NCBI GenBank assembly: GCA_902592345.1 | Contig: CACJEE010000006.1 | Coordinates: forward strand, 1 to 56,602 | Length of the DNA: 56,602 bases | Origin: an uncultured Alphaproteobacteria bacterium | GTDB taxonomy: Bacteria; Pseudomonadota; Alphaproteobacteria; HIMB59; GCA-002718135 | Direction of reading: 5' to 3' | Position numbers and translations under genes: made by a program | In this document: positions 7,018 through 16,002 of the stretch, in pieces | Layout of the letters: every line of letters starts with the position of its first letter | Numbering within the stretch: the first letter of the stretch is position 1 | Notes under the pieces: model-generated | The model's input: only the letters and a program-made list of their open reading frames with translations | What the model was told of the DNA's origin: nothing | Databases searched by the model: none

Positions 7018-9270
7018 ATGTTTAAATATGGCGGATTTAAGTTATTTCTAATTAAAGCATTGTTAGGCTTGTTGTTGGCGGGTTCTGGTTTTGTTGTTCT
7101 TATTAGTTTAGCAACGCATAACTCAGAAGATCCAGGTCTTGGAAAGTTCCAATCATTTGGTGACATAACAAATTTTTTTGGATATTTTGGCGCTCTTACA
7201 TCAAGCACGTTCTTGTTTTTATTTGGCGTATACTCTTATGTAATTGGTTTTTTTATTTTATTTATTGGGATAAAATTGCTGTTTGGGCTCTTGGTTAAAA
7301 ATTTTTTTTTAAAATTCTTTTTAATACTTTTTTCGTCAATTTTGTTTAATCATTTATTTGCTGAAGCTAATTTTTATTACGTAAGTTCGGGCATAATATA
7401 CAAAACAGTTGCCAATGTTTTAGAGGGTTTTTTAAGTAATTATAATTTGTTTTTTGTAGAGGGTTATCTTTTTAATTTAGTGGTAAGTTTGTTGTCTTTG
7501 TTTTTCTTAATTGTCATATCGTTCTATGCTTTTAATATAAAATTTAGGTACTTTAAAAAATTTAAATTTTTAGAAACAATAATTACATTTTTTTATAAAA
7601 AGATATTTGGAATAATTGCTTTTGGTTTCTTAAAGTTAAATAAAAAAAATCAGAACAGGAGTATTTCTTCAAAGAGTTATAAAAACGAACCAGTTTTACA
7701 CAAACACAGATCTGGTGTTATTAAAAAAGTTAGTGCTACACAAAAAAAACAGGATTCAGAATTTGATAATTATTTTTATCAATTACCAAGCATAGAATTA
7801 TTCTCCAGATCTTCTTTAAAATACAGCCAAACAAAAGAAGTGCAAAAACTAAATCAACAGCTTTCTTTAAAATTAGAAAATACTTTGCTTGAATATGGGG
7901 TAGAAGGAGAAATTGTAAACTTTAAATCGGGCCCGATAGTTACACTATTTGAGTTTATTCCAAAGGCAGGAATTAAAGCCAGTAAGGTCGTGGGATTGTC
8001 GGAAGACATAGCTAGAGCTATGTCGTCTCTTTCCGCTAGAATTTCTTCACAGCCAGGAAAAACAAGCCTAGGTATAGAAATACCAAACACAAAAAGAGAA
8101 GATGTTTTTTTTGGTGATCTGATAAATGATAATGTTTTTTTAGATAATAATAGCTCATTAAGATTGGCGCTAGGTAAAAATATTTCTGGAGAAAACATTT
8201 ATACAGACTTAGAAAAAATGCCCCACCTTCTAATTGCTGGCACAACAGGGTCAGGTAAATCTGTTGGAATTAATTCTATGATTATGAGTTTAATAATTAA
8301 ATTTAAACCAAATGAATGTAAACTGATTTTAATAGACCCAAAAATGCTCGAGTTAAGTATTTATGAGGACATCCCTCACTTATTAACTCCAGTTGTTACT
8401 AATCCAAACAAAGCAGTGTATGCATTGAAGTGGGTTGTAAGAGAAATGGAAAATAGATACAAATTGATGAGCTCCTTAAATGTAAAAAATATTAAGACCT
8501 TTAATGACAAAATAAATAAGTTTCAAAAAACAGGAAAAAAGATGTTTAGGGAGGTGCAAACAGGAATTGACAAAGATACAAGAAAACCAATTATTGAAAA
8601 AAGAGAAATTCCCACAGAGGAAATGCCCTTTATAGTTGTTGTTATAGATGAGATGGCTGATCTAATGATGGTTGCGGGTAAGGAGGTTGAAAGCCTTGTT
8701 CAAAGACTGGCACAAATGGCAAGAGCTTCTGGAATTCACCTAATTACAGCAACCCAAAGACCAAGTGTTGATGTTATAACGGGCACAATTAAAGCAAATT
8801 TTCCAAGTAGAATTAGTTATAAAGTTGCGAGCAAGTTTGATAGCAGAACCATTATTAATGAAATGGGCGCTGAACAATTATTGGGGAGCGGAGATATGCT
8901 TTTTTTAGAAAACGGTGCTAATTTACAAAGATTGCACGGAGGATTTCTTAGTGAGATAGAAATTGAAAAGGTGGTTAATTTTATTAAAAAGCAAAGCATA
9001 TTTGATTTTAAAAATGAAATTTCTTTAGATGAAGATAGTGTGGATAGTTCGCTGTCATTAAATTTTGACAATGGTGATATTGATGAGCTTTATTCTAAAG
9101 CGGTCAATATTGTTGTTAGTCAACAAAAAGTATCAACTAGCTTTATTCAGAGATACTTACAAATAGGTTATAATAGAGCAGCAAGAATTGTTGAAAAAAT
9201 GGAAGACGATGGAATCGTATCAGAGGCAAATAATGCAGGAAAAAGACAGGTTCTTAAAAAAGCAAATTAA
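7018..9270 (+). CDS. ftsK: DNA translocase FtsK
   Basis: A 750-residue septal DNA pump that clears and aligns chromosome termini at division. The N terminus has a cluster of membrane segments (about 10-180), a short charged linker (210-250), then the motor: Walker A AGTTGSGKSVGIN (about 408-419), Walker B VVVIDEMADLMM, and a C-terminal winged-helix gamma domain (DELYSKAVNIVVSQQKVS, with YLQIGYNRAARIVEKME after it) that reads KOPS and contacts XerD. The linker is short compared with E. coli, as usual in reduced genomes. No good Shine-Dalgarno is visible at ATG 7018. lolA overlaps its 3' end by 38 nt, and the ftsK-lolA pairing is widespread in proteobacteria. Confidence 0.96.
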   Translation: MFKYGGFKLFLIKALLGLLLAGSGFVVLISLATHNSEDPGLGKFQSFGDITNFFGYFGALTSSTFLFLFGVYSYVIGFFILFIGIKLLFGLLVKNFFLKFFLILFSSILFNHLFAEANFYYVSSGIIYKTVANVLEGFLSNYNLFFVEGYLFNLVVSLLSLFFLIVISFYAFNIKFRYFKKFKFLETIITFFYKKIFGIIAFGFLKLNKKNQNRSISSKSYKNEPVLHKHRSGVIKKVSATQKKQDSEFDNYFYQLPSIELFSRSSLKYSQTKEVQKLNQQLSLKLENTLLEYGVEGEIVNFKSGPIVTLFEFIPKAGIKASKVVGLSEDIARAMSSLSARISSQPGKTSLGIEIPNTKREDVFFGDLINDNVFLDNNSSLRLALGKNISGENIYTDLEKMPHLLIAGTTGSGKSVGINSMIMSLIIKFKPNECKLILIDPKMLELSIYEDIPHLLTPVVTNPNKAVYALKWVVREMENRYKLMSSLNVKNIKTFNDKINKFQKTGKKMFREVQTGIDKDTRKPIIEKREIPTEEMPFIVVVIDEMADLMMVAGKEVESLVQRLAQMARASGIHLITATQRPSVDVITGTIKANFPSRISYKVASKFDSRTIINEMGAEQLLGSGDMLFLENGANLQRLHGGFLSEIEIEKVVNFIKKQSIFDFKNEISLDEDSVDSSLSLNFDNGDIDELYSKAVNIVVSQQKVSTSFIQRYLQIGYNRAARIVEKMEDDGIVSEANNAGKRQVLKKAN

Positions 9271-9835
9271 TTTATTTTTTTTTTCAATCTTATTTTTTAT
9301 AATTTTGTATTGCAAAAACACAACTGGAGATGAAATAAGCTCTAAAGTTGGAAGCTATATAAAAGATTTAAATTTTTTTTCATCCAAATTTATTCAATCA
9401 AATGGAAACTCATTAGAGGAGGGTTATATTTATATTAAAGATACTAAAATTAGATTAGATTATTTTTCCCCAGACAGAACTTTGATAATAAGCAAAAAAA
9501 AGGGCGTATACATAAATCATGAATTAAAAGAAGAGGAATTTTTTTCAACCGAGAAAAATATTGTTAGAATATTTTATGATATCTTTATTGACGATGGTTT
9601 TTTTTCCACATTAAAATTTGCAGAAAATAAAAAGGAGATTATTTTTGAGAAAAAAATTACAATAGATTCAAACAAAACTGATATAAAAATTTTTTTTGAA
9701 AATAAGCCTCTTTTGTTAAGAAAAATAATTGCAGAAACTGAGGATGAGATTATTTCAATAAGTTTCAATGAACATAGCTATAACAACGTTTTTGATGAAA
9801 AATTGTTTTCTTTTGTGCCTATGTATCCTGATTAA
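9233..9835 (+). CDS. lolA: Outer-membrane lipoprotein carrier protein LolA
   Basis: A 200-residue periplasmic lipoprotein chaperone: it receives lipoproteins from LolCDE and carries them to the outer membrane. The track begins at 9188 inside ftsK, but I choose ATG 9233 because AGAGG lies 6 nt upstream and the protein then starts with a basic stretch and hydrophobic core (QINLFFFSILFFIILY) typical of a signal peptide. The mature part has LolA-like beta-strand blocks (FFSSKFIQSNGN, GYIYIKDTKIRLDYFSPDR). Sequence identity to well-studied LolA is low by eye, so the call leans on the fold pattern, size and position after ftsK. It ends convergently with the next gene, overlapping by 17 nt. Confidence 0.78.
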   Translation: MQEKDRFLKKQINLFFFSILFFIILYCKNTTGDEISSKVGSYIKDLNFFSSKFIQSNGNSLEEGYIYIKDTKIRLDYFSPDRTLIISKKKGVYINHELKEEEFFSTEKNIVRIFYDIFIDDGFFSTLKFAENKKEIIFEKKITIDSNKTDIKIFFENKPLLLRKIIAETEDEIISISFNEHSYNNVFDEKLFSFVPMYPD

Positions 9836-10445
9836 TAAGTTCTAAAAAAACATTTTTTTCTTTACTAGATATAGTAAAGTCAGAGCTGATTTTTTTTAAT
9901 TTTTTTCTAATCCTATTTAGGTGACTCTCTATTGAAGAAGTGTTTAAATCCTGTTTTATTTGAAGAGCGTCTCTCTCAAGCGTTCTTTTTTTAACATTTT
10001 TTTCTTTAAATAATTTTAAAAGAATATGATTTTCTGCTTCTGTTAAATCAATTGTTTGATTCGTTTTAGTGTTGGTTACTAAATTATTATTAAGCTCGAT
10101 ATTTGTAAAGGTATGTTTTGTTGTGTTAATAAAATTGTTAATCGTGTCTATAAATTTATTTATAGAAAAGGGTGAAATGAGAGTGTTTTTTTTATTAAGT
10201 GAAAATTTTTGAAAAACAGAAAAGTCTTTAGACACAAAGATAAAGTTTTCGTTTTTGTATATTTTTTTTATAGTTTTTTCAGAAACAGCTTTGTCGTTAT
10301 CTAAAAAAACTATTGATAAATTTTTTTTATCTTGAGTTGTATTTAGCTCCTCAAAACTCTTAACACTTAAATCAAAAAATTCATTTAGATTTTTAAAAAA
10401 ATTTTTTAACTCTTCTGTTGAAAAAATTTCTATTTTCGTTTTCAT
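9819..10445 (-). CDS. Orphan winged-helix response-regulator-like protein
   Basis: A 208-residue protein with an OmpR/PhoB-type winged-helix DNA-binding domain at the C terminus (LTEAENHILLKLFKEKNV, then SSIESHLNRIRKKLKKI). The N-terminal 110 residues have the length and alternating strand/helix look of a receiver domain, but the acidic pocket of a phospho-acceptor receiver is not evident: there is no Asp-Asp pair near the start, and LSIVFLDNDKAV only loosely fits the phospho-Asp strand. It may be a pseudo-receiver that does not respond to phosphorylation. No sensor kinase is nearby. Its ATG overlaps the yggS stop by 4 nt, so it is co-transcribed with yggS. The target genes are unknown. Confidence 0.65.
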   Translation of the reverse strand: MKTKIEIFSTEELKNFFKNLNEFFDLSVKSFEELNTTQDKKNLSIVFLDNDKAVSEKTIKKIYKNENFIFVSKDFSVFQKFSLNKKNTLISPFSINKFIDTINNFINTTKHTFTNIELNNNLVTNTKTNQTIDLTEAENHILLKLFKEKNVKKRTLERDALQIKQDLNTSSIESHLNRIRKKLKKISSDFTISSKEKNVFLELINQDT

Positions 10446-11080
10446 TTTTGCCTTTTTCCAAAAAGTGATGTGCCTATACGGATATAAGTAGCATTGTGCT
10501 TAATTGCCTCAATATAATCGTCACTCATTCCCATGCTTAAGTGTGAGAGATTATGTTTTTGAGCCTGTTTCTCTAATAAAGAAAAATGATCTTGTGGGGT
10601 ATCATTGATAGGCGGAATACACATTAGGCCAATAATATTAAGGATAAGATCATTTCTGCAAAACCTGATGAACTCATCTAGCTGTTCAAGATAGATGCCG
10701 CTTTTGCTTTCTTCTCTTCCTGTATTAACCTGAATAAAAAATTTTTTATTCTTGAGATTTCCTTGCTTTACAAATTCTTTAGCTAGTTTTTCTCTATCAA
10801 GAGTATGGAATACATCAAAAAGCTTAATAGCCTCTTTGGTTTTGTTTGTTTGTAGGGGGCCTGTTAAATGTAGCTCTAGGTCAGGGTGTTTCACCTTAAG
10901 GTCTTCAAATTTTATTTTAGCTTCTTGAACCTTATTTTCACCAAATATTCTAACCCCGTGTTTTAGGGCATCTTCCACAAGTTCCCTGGGGTGATTTTTA
11001 GAAACAGCAATAATTTGGGTTTTTTTGCCTAAATCCCTAGTTTCTTTTATGATTTCCTTATATTTGTTAATTTTGAACAT
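10442..11080 (-). CDS. yggS: PLP homeostasis protein (YggS/PLPBP family)
   Basis: A 212-residue pyridoxal-phosphate-binding TIM-barrel protein (YggS/PROSC), which buffers PLP and influences amino-acid and vitamin B6 balance; it has no known catalytic activity. Diagnostic blocks are IIAVSKNHP (PLP lysine), IFGENKVQEA, LHLTGPLQTNK, FIQVNTGREESKSG and the C-terminal LSMGMSDDY...IRIGTSLFG. Length is a little short of the E. coli protein, as expected. It is the first gene of a two-gene leftward unit with the winged-helix protein, and is divergent from the porin-like gene across 155 bp. Confidence 0.92.
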   Translation of the reverse strand: MFKINKYKEIIKETRDLGKKTQIIAVSKNHPRELVEDALKHGVRIFGENKVQEAKIKFEDLKVKHPDLELHLTGPLQTNKTKEAIKLFDVFHTLDREKLAKEFVKQGNLKNKKFFIQVNTGREESKSGIYLEQLDEFIRFCRNDLILNIIGLMCIPPINDTPQDHFSLLEKQAQKHNLSHLSMGMSDDYIEAIKHNATYIRIGTSLFGKRQK

Positions 11081-11200
11081 TTCTAATTGTTGTAAAAAAA
11101 CAACACAACCTAACTAATTTCCTCATTTTTATGCTTTTTTTAGTTTTTTAGCAATTTTTTTATTAATAACTGGGTCAATATAAGAGTAGTTTCTTATATT

Positions 11201-11216
11201 TAATGAATATTCATTA
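11201..11216. promoter_or_regulatory. 16-bp perfect palindrome upstream of the porin-like gene
   Basis: TAATGAATATTCATTA is a perfect 16-bp inverted repeat whose right end is 19 nt before the porin ATG at 11236 and about 10 nt before its AATAAGGAGT ribosome site. A TATATT element that could be a -10 box lies immediately to its left (about 11195). The placement suits an operator at the transcription start or an mRNA-stabilising 5' stem. Which of these it is cannot be decided from the sequence, and an A/T-rich palindrome may arise by chance. Confidence 0.4.
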
Positions 11217-11235
11217 ACTCAATAAGGAGTATATT

Positions 11236-12291
11236 ATGAAAAAAGAACTATTAATTGCATCAGCATTAGTATCAACTTTAGGCGCTGCCTCAGTTGCTAA
11301 CGCTGTAACTGCAACTACTTCTGGTAGTCATCATACTGGTTTAAGAGGTACTGACCTTGATTCTGGTTCTACTGATACTATCGCTCAAGTTGTAGCATCT
11401 AGCTTCTCAGTTTCTCTTTCAGAGACTACTGATGGTGGCATAGGTATTGCTTCAAGCTTTATGCTAGCAAACGAAGGTACTACTGGTACTCAGTCTGCTG
11501 GTTTAACACTAACTTTTACTGATGGATCAAAACTAGACGTGATTAATGCTGGTAACGCAGCTAAATCTCACGACATTTCTGTTCCTGGTGGAGCTGGTGA
11601 AGCTTCTATCACAGTAACTACTAACAACAACGCGCAAACTGGCCTAGACTTCTTTGGCGCTGGTACTGCAATCGGTGTAGAGTGGCATTCAGCTGCTGAT
11701 TTTATGGCTGATGGTCTTAAAATTGGTGCTTCATTCTCAGTTGACGATGGTGTTGCTGCTGATGCTTCAGCTGCTGTTGAAAGCTCATGGGGACTTGGTG
11801 CTACTTACGTAACAAGTGCTGGTGATACAGCTGTAACTATTGGTGCTGGTCTTTCTGAATCTGATTGGAAAGATACTGATACTGCTGCGCCAACAGGTGA
11901 TAACGGATTCCATGTTGGTTTCAGTGCTGTAACAGGTAACTTAACTGTTGCTGCTGGTTATGCTAACGGTGATAAAGTTATTGATAACTCAACTAGTGAT
12001 GAAAGAGAAATCGTTGATAACTCAGTAACAAAAATTGGTGTTAAATATGTTTCTGGCGATGTTACTCTAAGCGTTGGTATGACTTCTGCTGCAGGTAATG
12101 ACTCAGCTACTCTTGGTACTGCTGGTACTAAAGAAGATGCTGTTGACACTACTGATGCTGGTATCGCTTACGCAGTAGCGTCAGGTGTAACTGCTAACCT
12201 TGGTTGGAAGAATGTTGACTCTACAGAGAACAGTGATTCTGAAACATCAGGTGGTACTTCATGGTACATCGGTGCTAACATGGCATTTTAA
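11236..12291 (+). CDS. Porin-like outer-membrane beta-barrel protein
   Basis: A 351-residue exported protein with a clear signal peptide (MKKELLIASALVSTLGAASV, cleavage after ...ANA near 23) and a body of alternating Gly/Ala/Ser/Thr/Asp-rich strands ending in ...WYIGANMAF; a terminal Phe is the usual signal for beta-barrel assembly by BAM. It resembles Gram-negative porins of the Porin_4 type found in marine alphaproteobacteria. The ribosome site (AATAAGGAGTATATT) is the strongest in the window. Codon use is biased to GCT, GGT and ACT and is richer in G+C than neighbours, as expected for a very highly expressed gene rather than for recent transfer. It is a single-gene unit with its own palindrome and terminator. 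Substrate specificity is unknown. Confidence 0.82.
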   Translation: MKKELLIASALVSTLGAASVANAVTATTSGSHHTGLRGTDLDSGSTDTIAQVVASSFSVSLSETTDGGIGIASSFMLANEGTTGTQSAGLTLTFTDGSKLDVINAGNAAKSHDISVPGGAGEASITVTTNNNAQTGLDFFGAGTAIGVEWHSAADFMADGLKIGASFSVDDGVAADASAAVESSWGLGATYVTSAGDTAVTIGAGLSESDWKDTDTAAPTGDNGFHVGFSAVTGNLTVAAGYANGDKVIDNSTSDEREIVDNSVTKIGVKYVSGDVTLSVGMTSAAGNDSATLGTAGTKEDAVDTTDAGIAYAVASGVTANLGWKNVDSTENSDSETSGGTSWYIGANMAF

Positions 12292-12310
12292 TTAATATAA
12301 ATTTTACTAA

Positions 12311-12342
12311 AACGGCACTTTTTTAAAGTGCCGTTTTTTTTT
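12311..12342 (+). terminator. Rho-independent terminator of the porin-like gene
   Basis: An 11-bp perfect stem (AACGGCACTTT / AAAGTGCCGTT, arms 12311-12321 and 12325-12335) with a 3-nt loop is followed by a run of T, 20 nt after the porin stop codon. It is the only clear intrinsic terminator I see in the window, consistent with strong monocistronic expression. Confidence 0.92.
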
Positions 12343-12381
12343 ATAATTTACTTTTTTAAAGCAATAGAATAGTTAGAGAAT

Positions 12382-12984
12382 ATGTCTCTTTTTAAAATCC
12401 TTACACTGATATTATTAATATTTCTTTTTTCTTGTAACAAAAACTTAACTGATGAAGAGAGGGAAGAGTTGTGGTCAAAAGCACAAACTACAGGCGAAAT
12501 AATAAGTAGATCGGGAACAAAGGTTAACTCCGCAAACAACAAAGAGCTCGCAATGAGAGAGGCCGAAACAAGAAATAGTACTGGTGGAGGTTTATTTGGA
12601 AAAGATGGAATTGATATATTTAGTACAGATAAAAATAAAGAACAAAAGGGTGGGTTTGCCACAATTGGCATGCCAATCAATCCTTATTTATGGTCAGCTA
12701 GCTTAGAAACATTGAGCTTTATTCCGTTAAGCTCAGCAGATCCTTTTGGGGGGACTATATTTACTGACTGGTACAGCACACAAGCTAATGAAAATGAAAG
12801 GTGTAAAATAAACGTGTTTATTAGTGGGGCAGAGTTAAAAACACAAAACTTAAGGGTCTCGTCTTTTTGTGAGGTGTTTAAAAAAAATAAATGGGTTGGT
12901 GTTACAACAAATAACCGAGATAATATAGATCTAGAAAACGCTATATTAAATAAGGCAAAAAAACTAAAACTTAAAAACAGCTAA
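12382..12984 (+). CDS. DUF3576 family lipoprotein
   Basis: A 200-residue predicted lipoprotein. The N terminus [18 protein letters not shown] gives a lipobox (LFSC) with Cys at 18. The body carries the DUF3576-type core ([36 protein letters not shown]), a family almost confined to alphaproteobacteria and usually found just upstream of leuS, as here. The function is unknown; the membrane anchor places it in the envelope, possibly the outer membrane. It ends 1 nt before the GTG start of leuS, so translational coupling is likely. Confidence 0.85.
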   Translation: MSLFKILTLILLIFLFSCNKNLTDEEREELWSKAQTTGEIISRSGTKVNSANNKELAMREAETRNSTGGGLFGKDGIDIFSTDKNKEQKGGFATIGMPINPYLWSASLETLSFIPLSSADPFGGTIFTDWYSTQANENERCKINVFISGAELKTQNLRVSSFCEVFKKNKWVGVTTNNRDNIDLENAILNKAKKLKLKNS

Positions 12985-12985
12985 A

Positions 12986-15505
12986 GTGTCGGACAGATAC
13001 AATCACAAGGTAGCCGAGCCAAAATGGCAAAAAAAATGGCGGGACGCCAATATATTTAAAGTAGAAAAAAAAGATAATAAAAAAAAATATTATGTGCTTG
13101 AGATGTTTCCTTATCCCTCTGGAAAAATCCATATGGGACATGTAAGAAACTATACACTTGGTGATGTTGTTGCTCGTTACAAAAAAATGATGGGCTTTAA
13201 TGTTTTCCACCCTATGGGTTGGGATGCTTTCGGGCTGCCTGCAGAAAACGCTGCTATGACAGAAAAAAAGAATCCTGCAGATTGGACCTATACCAATATA
13301 AGTTACATGCGAAACCAGCTTAAATCTATGGGCTTTTCTATTGATTGGGATAGAGAATTGGCAACTTGTCACCCTGGTTATTACAAACATGAGCAGCTCT
13401 TTTTTTTAGAAATGTATAAAAATGGTTTAGCTTATAAAAAAATGTCAGAGGTTAATTGGGACCCAGTAGATAAAACAGTTTTGGCAAACGAACAAGTTAT
13501 TGATGGAAGAGGTTGGCGCTCTGGTGCTCTGGTTGAGAAAAAAAATCTTTCGCAATGGTTTTTAAAAACAAGCAACTACTCGGAAGAGCTATTAGATGAT
13601 TTGAGCTCACTGGATATGTGGCCAAATAAAGTTAAAGTGATGCAATCTAACTGGATTGGTAAATCAGAAGGTGCAGAAATAGTTTTTTCTTTAGTTAAGA
13701 ATGATTTTTTAGACGATAAGCATCTTACGGTTTATACTACAAGGCCTGATACAATTTTTGGTGCAACATTTATTGCTATTTCAGCCAATCATGATTTTGC
13801 AAAAAAAATATTGAAAAAAGATAACAATGCTAAAAAATTCAATAAGGAAATTAAAGTTATAGACTCTGAAAAAACAAAAGTGGGATACAACACAAACATT
13901 TTTATCAAACACCCTTTTTTGGATAAAAAGATACCACTATTTATCGCAAATTTTGTTCTAATGGATTATGGCCTAGGGGCTATATTTGGCTGTCCTGCCC
14001 ATGATCAAAGAGATTTAGATTTCGCACTAAAGTATAACTTAGAGGTTATTCAGGTTGTAGAGCCCATAAAATCAAAACAACACTCTAATGGTATCAAAAA
14101 TACTGCAATATTAGAAAGTGGTTTGATGATCAATTCTGGTTTTCTAGATGGAATGGATAATGAAAAAGCAAAAAAAGAAGTTGTGAAAAGATTAGAAAAA
14201 GAGGGGATTGGTAATAAAAAAATAAATTATAAATTAAGAGATTGGGGTATTTCTAGACAGCGTTATTGGGGGTGTCCAATTCCAATATTATATAGAGAAG
14301 ATGGCTCGGTTATTCCTGTTGAAGAAAAAGAACTGCCAGTTTTACTACCTGTACTAAGCCAAAACAATCCAAGCCCAACAAAAGAAGAGGTTGATGAGTG
14401 GAAAAATACCAGCTGCCCTATAACTGGCATGAAGGCGATTAGAGAAACAGATACTTTTGATACTTTTTTTGAGTCTTCCTGGTATTTTTTGCGTTATTGT
14501 AACCCGCGTTTAAACAACAAGCCTTTTTTAAAAGAAGATGTAAATTATTGGCTTCCTGTTGATCAATATATAGGCGGTATTGAACATGCAATTCTTCACC
14601 TTTTGTATTCTAGGTTTTTTACAAAAGCTCTAAGAGACTTAAAGTTTGTGGATATTAACGAGCCCTTCAGAGGTCTTTTTACACAAGGCATGGTTACACA
14701 TAAAACATTTAAAGACAAAATGGGTAATTGGGTTGAGCCTAACAAGATTGTGGAAAGTAAGGGAAATTATTTTGATAATAATAATGAGCAGGTTTTGGTT
14801 GGTAAAATTGAAAAAATGAGTAAGTCCAAAAAAAATGTAGTGAACCCCTCCTCTATAATTGAAAATTATGGCGCTGACACAGCACGGTGGTTTATGTTGT
14901 CTGACTCTCCTCCAGAAAGAGACTTAGAGTGGACAGATGTTGGTGTAGCCTCTTCATACAAGTTTATTAATAAAATTTGGGAAACCTGTATAAGAGCTAA
15001 GAATTACAAAGCATCAGACGATTTGCTAAAAACAAATAAATTTAACGCCCTTATACAAAGTGTTTCAGAAAATATTGAAAAATTTCATTTTAATAAATCT
15101 GTTGCAAACATTTATGAATATGTAAATGAGATTAACAAGTTTATGGATAAAAAAACAATTTCAGGAGATAGTTTAAAAGGTGTGGTTAAAAATTTGTGTA
15201 TTATTATACATCCATTCACACCTCATTTAAGTGAAGAAATTTGGGAGCTTCTAGGCCACAAAGGTTTTTGCGCTAATGCAAATTGGCCAGAGTTTAAAAA
15301 AAATGATGTTGTTAATAAAGTTAATCTTCCGATACAGGTTAATGGGAAGTTGAAAGGCCTTATTTCTTCAAAGAAAAACGAGAAAGAAGAGGTTGTTTTA
15401 GAAAAAGCAAAAAAATTACCTAGCTTAAATAGGGTATTGAAAGATAAAATAATTGTAAAAATTATATACATCCCTGGAAAAATATTAAATATAGTTATTA
15501 AATGA
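12986..15505 (+). CDS. leuS: Leucyl-tRNA synthetase
   Basis: An 839-residue class I aminoacyl-tRNA synthetase charging tRNA-Leu. The HIGH-type motif appears as [18 protein letters not shown] (about residues 43-60), the editing (CP1) domain contains [12 protein letters not shown] and the catalytic-core KMSKS motif is [13 protein letters not shown]. The LeuS-specific insert and the C-terminal tRNA-binding extension ([14 protein letters not shown]) are present, so the protein is full length. The start is GTG at 12986, 1 nt after the DUF3576 stop; no earlier in-frame start exists without overlapping further. It overlaps lptE by 4 nt (ATGA) and heads the leuS-lptE-holA run. Confidence 0.97.
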   Translation: MSDRYNHKVAEPKWQKKWRDANIFKVEKKDNKKKYYVLEMFPYPSGKIHMGHVRNYTLGDVVARYKKMMGFNVFHPMGWDAFGLPAENAAMTEKKNPADWTYTNISYMRNQLKSMGFSIDWDRELATCHPGYYKHEQLFFLEMYKNGLAYKKMSEVNWDPVDKTVLANEQVIDGRGWRSGALVEKKNLSQWFLKTSNYSEELLDDLSSLDMWPNKVKVMQSNWIGKSEGAEIVFSLVKNDFLDDKHLTVYTTRPDTIFGATFIAISANHDFAKKILKKDNNAKKFNKEIKVIDSEKTKVGYNTNIFIKHPFLDKKIPLFIANFVLMDYGLGAIFGCPAHDQRDLDFALKYNLEVIQVVEPIKSKQHSNGIKNTAILESGLMINSGFLDGMDNEKAKKEVVKRLEKEGIGNKKINYKLRDWGISRQRYWGCPIPILYREDGSVIPVEEKELPVLLPVLSQNNPSPTKEEVDEWKNTSCPITGMKAIRETDTFDTFFESSWYFLRYCNPRLNNKPFLKEDVNYWLPVDQYIGGIEHAILHLLYSRFFTKALRDLKFVDINEPFRGLFTQGMVTHKTFKDKMGNWVEPNKIVESKGNYFDNNNEQVLVGKIEKMSKSKKNVVNPSSIIENYGADTARWFMLSDSPPERDLEWTDVGVASSYKFINKIWETCIRAKNYKASDDLLKTNKFNALIQSVSENIEKFHFNKSVANIYEYVNEINKFMDKKTISGDSLKGVVKNLCIIIHPFTPHLSEEIWELLGHKGFCANANWPEFKKNDVVNKVNLPIQVNGKLKGLISSKKNEKEEVVLEKAKKLPSLNRVLKDKIIVKIIYIPGKILNIVIK

Positions 15506-16002
15506 GGTTGTTGTTTTTAAAAATAATATTTTTCTTTTCACTTGTTTCTTGTTCAAATATTGATTTTTTATTAGAAACAAAAGAAGGCTCAGATTTTTTA
15601 AAAAACAAAACTCTTATTTATGTTGGTGGTTGGGACAATCCAGTTTTAAAAGATGAGTTGTTTTTAAAAATTGGTGAAGCGAAAGAAAATAAATTTATAC
15701 TAAATGCTCAAGTTAATGAAAAACAAACCAAAAAATCTGTTGGTGAAAACCAGGTAGCAATAAAAATTGAATATAAAATTATAGTTGACTATGTTTTGGT
15801 TGACACCACGAACAGGTGTCCAGAAATTAAAAATAGGCAAATATCAAATTTTTCCTTCACCCCAAAATCTTCTGGTTTTAATTTTGCAAGCGATGTTCTT
15901 TTGGGCAGTTTGTATGAAGAGGCCATTTTAAATAATGTAAACAATTTTATATCTTATGCCAATAACACGCTTAAATCTAACCAGTGCTTGGATGAAGGCT
16001 AA
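15502..16002 (+). CDS. lptE: LPS-assembly lipoprotein LptE-like
   Basis: A 166-residue predicted lipoprotein with a signal peptide and lipobox ([17 protein letters not shown], Cys 17). LptE plugs the LptD barrel that inserts lipopolysaccharide in the outer membrane. Sequence identity to known LptE is weak by eye, but the size, lipobox, alternating strand/charged pattern and the position between leuS and holA, conserved across proteobacteria, support the call. ATG overlaps the leuS stop by 4 nt and the 3' end overlaps holA by 11 nt. If it is not LptE it is still an envelope lipoprotein of this operon. Confidence 0.72.
   Translation: MRLLFLKIIFFFSLVSCSNIDFLLETKEGSDFLKNKTLIYVGGWDNPVLKDELFLKIGEAKENKFILNAQVNEKQTKKSVGENQVAIKIEYKIIVDYVLVDTTNRCPEIKNRQISNFSFTPKSSGFNFASDVLLGSLYEEAILNNVNNFISYANNTLKSNQCLDEG

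Noticed and set aside
12971-13390. 139-residue minus-strand ORF over the start of leuS, and the other long antisense ORFs (for example 44229-44657, 54868-55587, 21453-22031)
   Set aside because: Shadow frames of strongly conserved genes; the translations have no domain features and no independent ribosome sites.
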